Shown in pieces: positions 27,197 through 39,187 of a DNA stretch of 64,000 bases. How positions within the stretch are numbered: the stretch's first letter is position 1; the number at the start of each line of letters is the position of its first letter. A program made the translations under genes and the position numbers. A model generated the notes under the pieces. The model made no database searches. It worked only from the letters and a program-made list of their open reading frames with translations, and was not told the origin of the DNA. The DNA comes from Rhodanobacter thiooxydans LCS2 (GTDB lineage Bacteria > Pseudomonadota > Gammaproteobacteria > Xanthomonadales > Rhodanobacteraceae), in the NCBI RefSeq assembly GCF_000264375.1, contig NZ_AJXW01000027.1, forward strand, positions 1 through 64,000, in the 5' to 3' direction.

Positions 27197-28474
27197 ATGA
27201 GCGTAACCGAAACCCATCGCACCATCGACGCCGTCTGGCGGATCGAGTCGGCCCGGTTGATCGCCGGCCTGACGCGCATGCTGCGTGACGTCGGCCTGGC
27301 CGAGGAGCTGGCGCAGGACGCGCTGGTGGTGGCGCTGGAGCAGTGGCCGCAGAGCGGCGTGCCGGACAACCCCGGCGCCTGGCTGATGACCACCGCGAAG
27401 CATCGCGCGATCGACCGGCTGCGTCGCAGCAAGCTGCTCGAACGCAAGCACGAGCAGCTGATGCACGAGCTGGAACACGAACAGGACTCCGCGAGATCGG
27501 CGAACGAGGCGGCGCTGGACGACCCGTTCGGCGACGACCTGCTGCGGCTGATCTTCACCGCCTGCCATCCGGTGCTGTCGATGGAGGCGCGCGTGGCACT
27601 GACCCTGCGCCTGCTCGGCGGCCTGACCACCGAGGAAATCGCGCGCGCCTTCCTGCTGCCCGAGCCGACCATCGCGCAGCGCATCGTGCGTGCCAAGCGC
27701 AGCCTGGCCAAGGCCGAGGTGGCGTACGAGGTGCCGCGCGGCGAGGAGATCGCCGGGCGCCTTTCCGCGGTGCTCGGCGTGATCTACCTGATCTTCAACG
27801 AGGGCTACGCGGCCACCGCCGGCGACGACTGGATGCGCCCGGGGCTGTGCGAGGACGCCCTGCGGCTGGGCCGCGTGCTGGCCGGGCTGATGCCGCGCGA
27901 GCCGGAGGTGCACGGCCTGGTGGCGCTGATGGAGCTGCAGGCCTCGCGTTCGCGCGCACGGGTGGACGCACATGGCGAGCCGATCCTGCTGCTGGAGCAG
28001 GATCGGGCGTTGTGGGACCGGCTGCTGATCCGCCGCGGCCTGGCTGCGCTGGAGCGGGCCGGAAAGCTCGGCGGCGCGCTGGGCCCGTATGCGTTGCAGG
28101 CGGCGATCGCGGCCTGCCATGCGCGCGCGATGAGCAGCGGGGAAACCGACTGGCCGGGCATCGCGGCGCTGTACGCCACGCTGGCCGAGGTGGCGCCGTC
28201 GCCGGTGGTCGAGCTCAACCGCGCGGTGGCCGTGGGCATGGCGGACGGCGCAGCGGCGGGCCTCGCCCTGGTCGATGGCCTGGTCGGCGAACCGAGCCTG
28301 CAGCGCTACCACCTGTTGCCGGCGGTGCGCGGCGATTTGCTGGTCCGGCTGGGCCGCATCGAGGAGGCCCAGCGGGAGTTCGAGCGGGCCGCCACCCTGG
28401 CGATGAACCGGCGCGAGCGCGAGCTGATGCATCGCCGCGCCCGGGCCTGCAGCGGCAACGCGCCACCCGGTTGA
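27197..28474 (+). CDS. ECF42-type sigma factor with C-terminal TPR extension
   Basis: This is a 425-residue extracytoplasmic-function sigma factor, about twice the usual ECF length. Residues 1-180 hold sigma-2 (AEELAQDALVVALEQWP, NPGAWLMTTAKHRAIDRLRR) and sigma-4 (LTTEEIARAFLLPEPTIAQRIVRAKRSL). The remaining 240 residues are helical and TPR-like, beginning with LIFNEGYAATAG. ECF42 proteins carry this extension and act without an anti-sigma factor; none is seen here. It sits 88 bases after the DGPF gene, whose promoter is its likely target. The stimulus is unknown. Confidence 0.87.
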   Translation: MSVTETHRTIDAVWRIESARLIAGLTRMLRDVGLAEELAQDALVVALEQWPQSGVPDNPGAWLMTTAKHRAIDRLRRSKLLERKHEQLMHELEHEQDSARSANEAALDDPFGDDLLRLIFTACHPVLSMEARVALTLRLLGGLTTEEIARAFLLPEPTIAQRIVRAKRSLAKAEVAYEVPRGEEIAGRLSAVLGVIYLIFNEGYAATAGDDWMRPGLCEDALRLGRVLAGLMPREPEVHGLVALMELQASRSRARVDAHGEPILLLEQDRALWDRLLIRRGLAALERAGKLGGALGPYALQAAIAACHARAMSSGETDWPGIAALYATLAEVAPSPVVELNRAVAVGMADGAAAGLALVDGLVGEPSLQRYHLLPAVRGDLLVRLGRIEEAQREFERAATLAMNRRERELMHRRARACSGNAPPG

Positions 28475-28596
28475 ACGACCTCGCCCCGGCCTGCCCGGCG
28501 CGCCGACACGGCGCAGTGGATTAATGCGTAGTCCCGTGATGAAGTATGCCGACTATCGGTGCGTAGTTTGTTCGTTCGGGGGAAGCCGGCCAGCGG

Positions 28597-31500
28597 ATGG
28601 ATAGCCAACAACAGGCAGGTGGCGAGCTTCGCGAACGCTTCTACCGGAGCGTGGCGGAAACCCTTGCGCTGTTGCATGCCCCACCGGACCCCGACCGCCG
28701 CCGCACCCTGGCCACGATCGCGGGCATCCTCGCGTCGACCATGGATCTTCCGCTGGTATGGATCGGGCGGCGTGAACCGGATCGCCATGACGTCGAGGTC
28801 GTGGCGGCGGCGGGAACTGCCGCGGCCTACGCGTCTGCGCTGAAGCTGAGCGCGGACGAATCCGTGCCTGGCGGGCGCGGGCCGGTGGGCAGGGTGTTGC
28901 GCGAGGAACGGGCCCGGGCGACCCCGGTCGGCGCGCCGGAGTTCGTGCCGTGGCGCGAGGCCGCGCGACGGCACGGATTCGGCTCCTGCATCGCGGCCGC
29001 ATCGAGGACGCGCGACGACGGCCAGCTGGTACTGGTCGCCTACTCCCGCGACGACGGCCCCAGCCTGAGCGACGAACTGCTCGACTGGGCGCAGCGGCTG
29101 GTCGACGAGCTGAGCCGGTACTGGGACCACCACGGGTTGCTGGAACGCAGCGCGCGGATGAGCCGTTATCGCGATGCACAGCGCGCGATCCAGCGCGCCT
29201 TGCTGGAGCAGCCCGACCCGGCGGCGGTCTATTGCACGCTGGCCGAGGCGCTGGCCGATATCGCCGGCGCCGCCGCGGTCGACGTATTCGCCACCGAGGA
29301 CGATGAGCCGGTGCTGCGGCGGATGGCGCTGGTCGGGCCGCTCGCGGATGTCGTGCGCAGCCTGCCGTTGCCGCCGAGGTACGACGACGGGGCGGTGGTG
29401 CTGGCGCCGACGCAGGCCTTCATGCAGGGTGTACCGGTCATCCGACGCCGCTCGCCCGGACCATGCCAGGGCAACACCGCGTTCCGCCATGAGTTGCTCG
29501 AACACGCCGCCACGGTGGGCTGCTGGCCGTTGTTCGCGTCGGCCGACGCGATCGGGGCGACGCAGGCGCCGACCGGCGTGTTCGTGGTGATCACCATCGA
29601 GCCGGATGCCTTCGACGATGAGATGTGCCGCCTGCTGGACGAGATCGCCGACGCCACCGGGCTGGCGCTGCGCCAGCACGCGCAGCGGCACGCCCTGCTG
29701 CGGGAACAGGAGCGGCAGACCTACCTCGCCCTGCACGACGACCTCACCGGCCTGCCCAACCGCCGCGCGCTGGACCGGCACCTGGAGATTGTGCTGGAGC
29801 GCGCCCGGCGTCGCGGCCGCATGGTCGCGGTGGGGCTGCTCGACCTGGACGACCTGAAGCCGATCAACGACCGTCACGGCCATGCCGTGGGCGACCGCCT
29901 GCTGGCCGAGATGGCGGAACGATTCCGGCAGATGCTTCGCGCCGGCGACTACGTGGCCCGGCTCGGCGGCGACGAGTTCGTGCTGGTGTTCGAGGATCTC
30001 GATGCGGCGCAGGACATCGACGGCTTGCTCGAGCGCATCGGCGAGGTCCTGCGCTTTCCGATGAACATCGACGGCACCGTCATGTCGGTGGGCGCCAGCC
30101 TGGGCATTGCGCTGTACTCCAGCGAGATCCGCAGTACCGGCGAACAGCTGCTGCGCCGCGCCGATCAGGCGATGTACCTGGTGAAATCACGCAAGCGGCG
30201 TCGCTCGCGCTGGTGGTCGCTGGTTTCGCCCGAGGGCGTGGTGGACGAGGCCGACGAACCCGATGCCGCGACACCCTACGGCGAACATGCCGCCGCATTG
30301 CTGGACGGCTGCAGCAAGGCGTGGGAGCCGCGGCTGCCCGGCATCGTGGAAAGCTTTCATGCCGCACTGCGCGCACACGACGGCATCTCCAGGCTGCTGG
30401 ACGTGCTTCCGGCCGAGGACCTGAGAGCGTTCGAGCAGCACCAGATGCGGCATCTGCGCGCCCTGCTGCAGGGTGACCTGGACCTGGCCGGCCATCGCGC
30501 CCGGGCGACCCGCACCGGCTTGTTCCATGCGGCCTGCGGGCTGGAGGAGGTCTGGCTGCTGGAGGCGATCGAGCAGCTGCGCGACATCCTGGCCGCGGTG
30601 CTGGCCGGCACCGGCCAGAACGACCGCCGCGCGCTGGCGATCCTGTTGCAGCGGCTGGGCATGGAACGGCAGTGGCAACTGGAAAGCATGCGCGAACTGC
30701 AGCGCCGCCGGGTGGCCTTGCTGGCCAGGGTCAATGCGCTGGCGTGGTCGGCCGAGGGCTACCTGGAACTGATCCAGGGCGTGGCCGACATCCTGGTGTC
30801 GCACAAGGAGATCGTCGCCTGTTCGGCCGGGCGCCCGGACGCGATGGACCAGCTGACCTACGAGGCGGTGGCGGGAGCGGCCTTTGCCGAGTACCTGCAC
30901 GCACTGGTCGGCGGCAAGGCGGCGCCGATCCGGGTCGACGCTGGCCAGCCGGCGGGGCAGGGACCCAGCGGGCGTGCCTGGAGTACGGCGCGGATCCAGC
31001 GTTGCGCCCACTACGGCAGCGATCCGGCGATGGCGTCCTGGCGCGACATGGCGCTGAGCCTCGGGGTGGTATCCAACGTGGCCATTCCGCTGTGCGCTTC
31101 GCCGCTGCAGCCGGCGGTGGTGCTGACCGTCTACAGCCCCTACGCGGGCGGTTTCCACAGCGAGGACCAGCGCGCCTTCCTCGAACAGATCAAGACCGTG
31201 CTGGACCTCGCCCTGGCGCGGCTGGCGCCGCCGCGCCAGGGCACCGAGCTGCTGCCGTTCTTCGTGCGCGAGCGCTGGCGCGCGATGGTCGCCACCGACG
31301 CGCTGCAGATGCACTACCAGCCGCTGGTCAGGCTGTCCGACGGCCGGGTCGCCGAGATCGAGGCGCTGGCCAGATTGCGCGACCAGGATGGCGAGCTGCT
31401 GGCGCCGGCGCGCTTCCTTCCCGCGCTGGGGGCGGACGACCTGCTGGCGCTGTTTCGCCAGGGCTTGGACCAGGCCGTCGCCTGCCGCGAGGCGCTGTTG

Positions 31501-32322
31501 CGCGTGGGGCATGCGCTGGACGTCTCGGTGAACGCGCCGGCGGCCGCGCTGCAGGATCCGCGCTACGCGGAGGTGGCGGCGGCGGTCATCGCACGCAGCG
31601 GCTGCGCGGCGCAGGCGCTGCTGTTCGAGATACTCGAATCGCCGATCGGCACCGAGCATGCCGCCGTGCCGCATGGCTCGGGCATGCAATCGCTGAAGGC
31701 GCTCGGCGTGCGTCTGGTCGAGGACGATCTCGGCGCAGGCTACAGCTCGCTGATCCGCCTGCGCCAGTGGCCGTTCGACCGCATCAAGATCGATCAGGCC
31801 ATCGTCGGCCAGGTGCGGCAGGATCCGCTGGGCACCTTGCGCTTCATCCGGCAGCTGATCCGGATCGGACACGACCTGCGGCTCGAGGTGGTGGTCGAAG
31901 GGCTGGAGTCGCCCGAACTGATCGAGGCGGCTACGATCCTCGGCGCGGATTTCGGCCAGGGCTACGCGCTGGCACGACCGATGCCCGCAGATGCTTTGTC
32001 CACCTGGCTGGAGGGCTACCGGCCGGCACCGGGTTCCATATGGCCGCAAACCGGGCTGGGCGCGCTCGCCGGCGAGCTGCGCTGGGAGGAGCAGTTCGTC
32101 GCCTTGCCGCCGGATCCCGCAAGCTGGGCCCGGCTTGCACAGATCAGCTGCGACCCCGGCGAATACCTGCACCGGCCGGAACTCGGCGAGGTGCTGGATG
32201 CCAGTCACCAGGCCATGCACCGGGCCGCCCTGGCCGGCCCGGCCGACCCGGTCTACCGCCGCGAGCGCGAAGCCTTCCTCGCGCTGCTGGTCGGGCACGT
32301 GCTGGACAGTTTTCAGCAATGA
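28597..32322 (+). CDS. Multidomain c-di-GMP protein: GAF-GAF-GGDEF-globin-GAF-EAL
   Basis: This is a 1241-residue soluble protein with no membrane segment. Two GAF-like regions (about 20-170 and 190-370) precede a GGDEF domain with intact GGDEF (457-461) and RxxD I-site (RAGD). Residues about 570-730 match globin-coupled sensors: FHAALRAHDGISRLL, then a helix, then RTGLFHAACGLEEVWLLEAI, where His644 would be the proximal haem ligand. A third GAF (about 735-885) leads to an EAL domain (EAL at 922-924) with the downstream Asn, Glu, DD, Lys, Glu and Gln residues retained. Both synthesis and hydrolysis of c-di-GMP look possible. About 110 further residues are of unknown type. The globin assignment is by pattern only. 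Confidence 0.85.
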   Translation: MDSQQQAGGELRERFYRSVAETLALLHAPPDPDRRRTLATIAGILASTMDLPLVWIGRREPDRHDVEVVAAAGTAAAYASALKLSADESVPGGRGPVGRVLREERARATPVGAPEFVPWREAARRHGFGSCIAAASRTRDDGQLVLVAYSRDDGPSLSDELLDWAQRLVDELSRYWDHHGLLERSARMSRYRDAQRAIQRALLEQPDPAAVYCTLAEALADIAGAAAVDVFATEDDEPVLRRMALVGPLADVVRSLPLPPRYDDGAVVLAPTQAFMQGVPVIRRRSPGPCQGNTAFRHELLEHAATVGCWPLFASADAIGATQAPTGVFVVITIEPDAFDDEMCRLLDEIADATGLALRQHAQRHALLREQERQTYLALHDDLTGLPNRRALDRHLEIVLERARRRGRMVAVGLLDLDDLKPINDRHGHAVGDRLLAEMAERFRQMLRAGDYVARLGGDEFVLVFEDLDAAQDIDGLLERIGEVLRFPMNIDGTVMSVGASLGIALYSSEIRSTGEQLLRRADQAMYLVKSRKRRRSRWWSLVSPEGVVDEADEPDAATPYGEHAAALLDGCSKAWEPRLPGIVESFHAALRAHDGISRLLDVLPAEDLRAFEQHQMRHLRALLQGDLDLAGHRARATRTGLFHAACGLEEVWLLEAIEQLRDILAAVLAGTGQNDRRALAILLQRLGMERQWQLESMRELQRRRVALLARVNALAWSAEGYLELIQGVADILVSHKEIVACSAGRPDAMDQLTYEAVAGAAFAEYLHALVGGKAAPIRVDAGQPAGQGPSGRAWSTARIQRCAHYGSDPAMASWRDMALSLGVVSNVAIPLCASPLQPAVVLTVYSPYAGGFHSEDQRAFLEQIKTVLDLALARLAPPRQGTELLPFFVRERWRAMVATDALQMHYQPLVRLSDGRVAEIEALARLRDQDGELLAPARFLPALGADDLLALFRQGLDQAVACREALLRVGHALDVSVNAPAAALQDPRYAEVAAAVIARSGCAAQALLFEILESPIGTEHAAVPHGSGMQSLKALGVRLVEDDLGAGYSSLIRLRQWPFDRIKIDQAIVGQVRQDPLGTLRFIRQLIRIGHDLRLEVVVEGLESPELIEAATILGADFGQGYALARPMPADALSTWLEGYRPAPGSIWPQTGLGALAGELRWEEQFVALPPDPASWARLAQISCDPGEYLHRPELGEVLDASHQAMHRAALAGPADPVYRREREAFLALLVGHVLDSFQQ

Positions 32323-32367
32323 GCCGTTGTGTGCACGCACGCTGCGCTTCGGTACCGCTGAAACGAC

Positions 32368-32393
32368 GAAACCGGCCGCAAGGGGCCGGTTTC
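32368..32393. terminator. Bidirectional terminator between the GGDEF/EAL gene and tRNA-Val
   Basis: GAAACCGGCC and GGCCGGTTTC pair over a six-base loop. A/T-rich stem ends on both sides let it work for the rightward c-di-GMP gene and for the leftward tRNA-Val, which ends 10 bases to the right. Confidence 0.75.
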
Positions 32394-32402
32394 CGGATCA
32401 GA

Positions 32403-32477
32403 TGGTGGGCGATGCAAGGATCGAACTTGCGACACCTGCCGTGTGAAGGCAGTGCTCTACCGCTGAGCTAATCGCCC
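32403..32477 (-). tRNA. tRNA-Val (anticodon CAC)
   Basis: Leftward cloverleaf: acceptor GGGCGAT/ATCGCCC, D-arm GCTCAGCGGTAGAGC, anticodon stem CTGCC/GGCAG with loop TTCACAC, T-arm GTTCGATCC, discriminator A and encoded CCA. Anticodon CAC reads GUG, a major valine codon at this base composition. Confidence 0.95.
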
Positions 32478-32492
32478 GGTCGAGAACGCGGC

Positions 32493-32521
32493 ATTCTAGG
32501 GGCAGTCGCCGGGTGGGTCAA
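32493..32521 (-). promoter_or_regulatory. Promoter of tRNA-Val
   Basis: Leftward TTGACC (32521-32516), exactly 17 bases, then TAGAAT (32498-32493) give a strong sigma-70 promoter 15 bases before the tRNA. The -10 hexamer and following GC-rich bases match those of the tRNA-Thr promoter at 8130-8158. Confidence 0.8.
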
Positions 32522-32606
32522 TGCCCGGCGGAGCCCGGAGCGCGCGAGGCCGGTGACGCAGGTTGCTAGACTTGCGTCCCCCTACTTCACGTCGAAGCGC
32601 ACCACC

Positions 32607-32948
32607 ATGGAATTCATCAACGATCACCTGGCCGGCATTCTGCGCGCCCTGCAGCAGTTCGAGCTGACGCCGTGGAAGATGGTCGGTTTTACCGGAACCT
32701 TGCTGTTCACCAGCCGCTGGTTCGTGCAGCTCTACTACACGCGCAAGTACAAGCGGGTGGTGATGCCGCTGGCGTTCTGGTGGCTGTCGGTGTTCGGCAG
32801 CGCCCTGCTGCTGGCGTATTTCGTGGTCGGCAAGAACGATTCGGTGGGCATCATCTCGAACTTCTTCCCGGTGTTCGTCTCGGTCTACAACCTGGTGGTG
32901 CATTTGCGCCACCGCAAGAACAGCGTCACCGGCGACGCGACCGCGTGA
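32607..32948 (+). CDS. Small LAB_N-domain membrane protein
   Basis: This 113-residue protein has three hydrophobic helices and the LAB_N (lipid-A-disaccharide synthase N-terminal) pattern: WKMVGFTGTLLFTSRWFVQL, then VVMPLAFWWLSVFGSALLLAYFV, KNDSVGIISN and FPVFVSVYNL. LAB_N occurs alone or fused to glycosyltransferases and often lies near lipid A or ArnT-type genes, but none is adjacent here. The ATG at 32607 begins a typical MEFINDHLAG; an upstream in-frame start lacks support. It is convergent with metH. Its reaction is not known; a role in lipid-linked sugar handling is only a family-based guess. Confidence 0.8.
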   Translation: MEFINDHLAGILRALQQFELTPWKMVGFTGTLLFTSRWFVQLYYTRKYKRVVMPLAFWWLSVFGSALLLAYFVVGKNDSVGIISNFFPVFVSVYNLVVHLRHRKNSVTGDATA

Positions 32949-32978
32949 TGGCATGGCGCCCATGCGGGCGCCGTGCGG

Positions 32979-35678
<2,700 letters not shown>

Positions 35679-35712
35679 GCGTTTGCTTTCGCCTTGCTTG
35701 TTTTTTGCTCGT

Positions 35713-35787
35713 CATTCCCGCGCAAGCGGGAACCCAGTTTCGCTTTTACGCACGCGCGCAGGATGGATTCCCGCTTGCGCGGGAATG
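35713..35787. repeat. ATTCCCGC palindrome pair, family C
   Basis: CATTCCCGCGCAAGCGGGAA followed by CCCAG (35713-35736) is inverted at 35764-35787 (TGGATTCCCGCTTGCGCGGG, then AATG). Each arm is a hairpin and the two can pair with each other. The element lies between the two metH genes and may affect their relative expression. Confidence 0.8.
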
Positions 35788-35817
35788 GCGCTCGGGCGGA
35801 GGTGAGGACGGGCGCCG

Positions 35818-36909
35818 TCATGCCGCTTCCTGCACTTCGCCGGGCAGTCGCCTCGGCGCGCAGTCGCGCACCGCCTCGGCGATCGCCTTGATGTGCGCCG
35901 GCGTGGTGCCGCAGCAGCCTCCCACCAGGTTGAGCAGGCCGTCGCGGGCGAAGCCGGCGATCACCCCGGCCATGTGCTCGGGCGTTTCGTCGTACTCGGC
36001 GAATGCGTTGGGCAGGCCGGCGTTCGGGTGGGTGCTGACGTAGCTCTCGGCCAGATTGGCCAGGGTCTGGATATGCGGGCGGAGGTCCTCGGCGCCGAGG
36101 GCGCAGTTGAAGCCGACCGACAGCGGAAGGGCATGGCGTACCGAGTAGTAGAACGCCTCGGCGGTCTGCCCGGAAAGCGTGCGGCCGGAGCGGTCGGTGA
36201 TGGTGCCGGAGATCATCACCGGCATGCGCGCGCCGCGCTGGTGGAACAGTTCGGAGAGCGCGAACAGCGCGGCCTTGGCGTTCAGCGTGTCGAAGATCGT
36301 CTCGACCATGATCACGTCGGCACCGCCGTCGATCAGGCCGCTGGCGGACTCGGTGTAGTTCGCCGCCAGTTCCTCGAAGGTGACGTTGCGGAAGCCGGGG
36401 TCGTTGACGTTCGGCGACAGCGAGGCGGTGCGGCTGGTGGGGCCGAGTACGCCGATCACGAAGCGTGGTTTCTCCGGCGTCCTCGCCGTCATCGCGTCGC
36501 AGGCGGCGCGGGCGAGTTTCGCGCCTTCGAGGTTCAACTCGTGCGCCAGATGTTGCAGCTTGTAGTCGGACTGGCTGATCCGGGTGGAGTTGAAGGTGTT
36601 GGTCTCGACCAGGTCGGCGCCGGCTTCGAGGTAGGCCTCGTGCACGCCGCGGATGATCTCCGGGCGGGTCAGCGTGAGCAGGTCGTTGTTGCCCTTGAGG
36701 TCGCAGCCGCCGGGATGGCCATGGGCATGGCCATCGTGCGCGTGCCCGTCGTGGCCATGCTCGAAACGCTCGCCGCGAAAGCCGTGCTCATCCAGCCCGT
36801 GTGCCTGCAGCATGGTGCCCATGCCGCCATCGAGGATCAGGATGCGCTGGCGCAGCGCCTGTTCCAGGGCGGCGACGCGATCGGGATGAAGCCAGGGCAG
36901 GGTACTCAT
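35818..36909 (-). CDS. metH: Methionine synthase, homocysteine-binding half
   Basis: This 363-residue zinc-dependent homocysteine methyltransferase module starts [18 protein letters not shown]. Zinc ligands are Cys in VGFNCALG and the CysCys of VGGCCGTTP. An unusual His-rich insertion ([15 protein letters not shown], residues 51-65) stands between GERFE and [10 protein letters not shown], where other MetH proteins have only a few residues. AGGAAG precedes the ATG at 36909. It must act with the 899-residue half encoded next. It follows the ArsR-type regulator after 51 bases, so the three form one operon. Confidence 0.94.
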   Translation of the reverse strand: MSTLPWLHPDRVAALEQALRQRILILDGGMGTMLQAHGLDEHGFRGERFEHGHDGHAHDGHAHGHPGGCDLKGNNDLLTLTRPEIIRGVHEAYLEAGADLVETNTFNSTRISQSDYKLQHLAHELNLEGAKLARAACDAMTARTPEKPRFVIGVLGPTSRTASLSPNVNDPGFRNVTFEELAANYTESASGLIDGGADVIMVETIFDTLNAKAALFALSELFHQRGARMPVMISGTITDRSGRTLSGQTAEAFYYSVRHALPLSVGFNCALGAEDLRPHIQTLANLAESYVSTHPNAGLPNAFAEYDETPEHMAGVIAGFARDGLLNLVGGCCGTTPAHIKAIAEAVRDCAPRRLPGEVQEAA

Positions 36910-36960
36910 CGAACTTCCTCTGGTTGAGCGGCGCAACGGTGTCGGGCGGCGCCGCGGTGT

Positions 36961-37890
36961 TCAGGCGCGCTTGCGCGCCAGCAGGCTGATCACTTCGAAA
37001 TGGGGCGCCTTGCGTTCGCGGCTGAGCCGGTTGCAGCTCAGCACGTCGAGGCCGGCGGAGCGGGCGTAACCGTCGAGCTGTTCGCCGCTGAAACCGAGGT
37101 TGCGGTGGTCGAACGGCTCGACGGCGGCGCGGTGGTCGTGCTGGCCGAGCGTCACCGCCAGCAGGCGGCCGCCGGGGCGCAGCAGGCGCGCGGCCTCGGC
37201 CACCGCCTTGGCCGGGTGTTCGGCGTAGGTCAGCGCGTGCAGCATCAGCACCAGGTCGAAGCGCTGCTGGCCCAGCTCCAGCGCATGCATGTCGCCACGC
37301 ACCACGCGCACGTTGGTGAACGCCTTGAGCCGTTTCGCGGCGGCCTCGACCACGCGCTCGCTGGAATCCACGCAGACGATGGAGTGCGCGTGCGGCGCCA
37401 GCAGCTCGGCGGTGATGCCGTCGCCGGAGGCGATGTCGAGCACGTCGCCGGTCTCCAGCAGCTGCAGCAGCGAGCGCGCCAGGGTTTCCCAGGTGCGGCC
37501 GGGCGAGTAATGGCGCTCCATGTCGCCGGCCACGGTGTCGGCCCAGCCTTCCTCGCGGGCGCGGTTGGCCAGCACGCCGGGCAGGCGCGCCGAATCCTCG
37601 CGCAGCAGGGCGTCGTCGATGCTGGCGCGCAGTGAGGCGAGCAGGCCGTGTTGGGCTTCATCGCCCTCGTTGTTGGCGCGGTAGTAGGCGGAAACGCCGG
37701 CGCGACGGTCGCGTACCAGGCCGGCCTCCTTCAGCTTGGCCAGGTGGGTGGACACGCGCGGTTGCGCCAGGTGCAGCACCGCGGCCAGTTCGGCCACGGT
37801 GAGTTCCTCGTGCTCGAGCAGGGCCAGCAGGCGCACGCGGGTGGGGTCGGCCAGCAGGCGCAGCACGCTGGAAGCGGTGGCCAGATCCAT
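36961..37890 (-). CDS. ArsR-family regulator fused to a SAM-methyltransferase domain (SahR-like)
   Basis: This is a 309-residue protein. Residues about 1-95 form an ArsR winged helix (LADPTRVRLLALLEHEELTV, LHLAQPRVSTHLAKLKEAGL). Residues about 140-300 form a class I methyltransferase fold (VLDIASGDG, CVDSSERVVEAAAKRL, LLRPGGRLLAVTL). This layout fits the SahR type, which senses S-adenosylhomocysteine and represses methionine-cycle genes. Operon position directly before both metH halves supports that reading. GGGAT stands before the ATG at 37890. A 14-bp perfect palindrome lies at 37900-37913, as expected for autoregulation. True methyltransferase activity is doubtful but not excluded. Confidence 0.85.
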   Translation of the reverse strand: MDLATASSVLRLLADPTRVRLLALLEHEELTVAELAAVLHLAQPRVSTHLAKLKEAGLVRDRRAGVSAYYRANNEGDEAQHGLLASLRASIDDALLREDSARLPGVLANRAREEGWADTVAGDMERHYSPGRTWETLARSLLQLLETGDVLDIASGDGITAELLAPHAHSIVCVDSSERVVEAAAKRLKAFTNVRVVRGDMHALELGQQRFDLVLMLHALTYAEHPAKAVAEAARLLRPGGRLLAVTLGQHDHRAAVEPFDHRNLGFSGEQLDGYARSAGLDVLSCNRLSRERKAPHFEVISLLARKRA

Positions 37891-37899
37891 CGGTATCCC

Positions 37900-37913
37900 T
37901 GTATCGCGATACA
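37900..37913. promoter_or_regulatory. Candidate operator for the ArsR/SahR-like regulator
   Basis: TGTATCGCGATACA is a perfect 14-bp palindrome ending 10 bases before the regulator's start codon. No gene overlaps it. Its size and symmetry suit a dimeric winged-helix repressor, so it is the most likely autoregulatory site of the regulator-metH operon. Confidence 0.6.
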
Positions 37914-38022
37914 AAGATGTACAGGCTAGGCCGCGCATTGCCACGCGTCAAGCGCGCGCCGCCGGAGCGGCAGGCCATTTCCCGCTAAAATCGGCGGCTC
38001 GATTGCCTCAAGGAGCCCGCCC

Positions 38023-39183
<1,161 letters not shown>

Positions 39184-39187
39184 GGCT

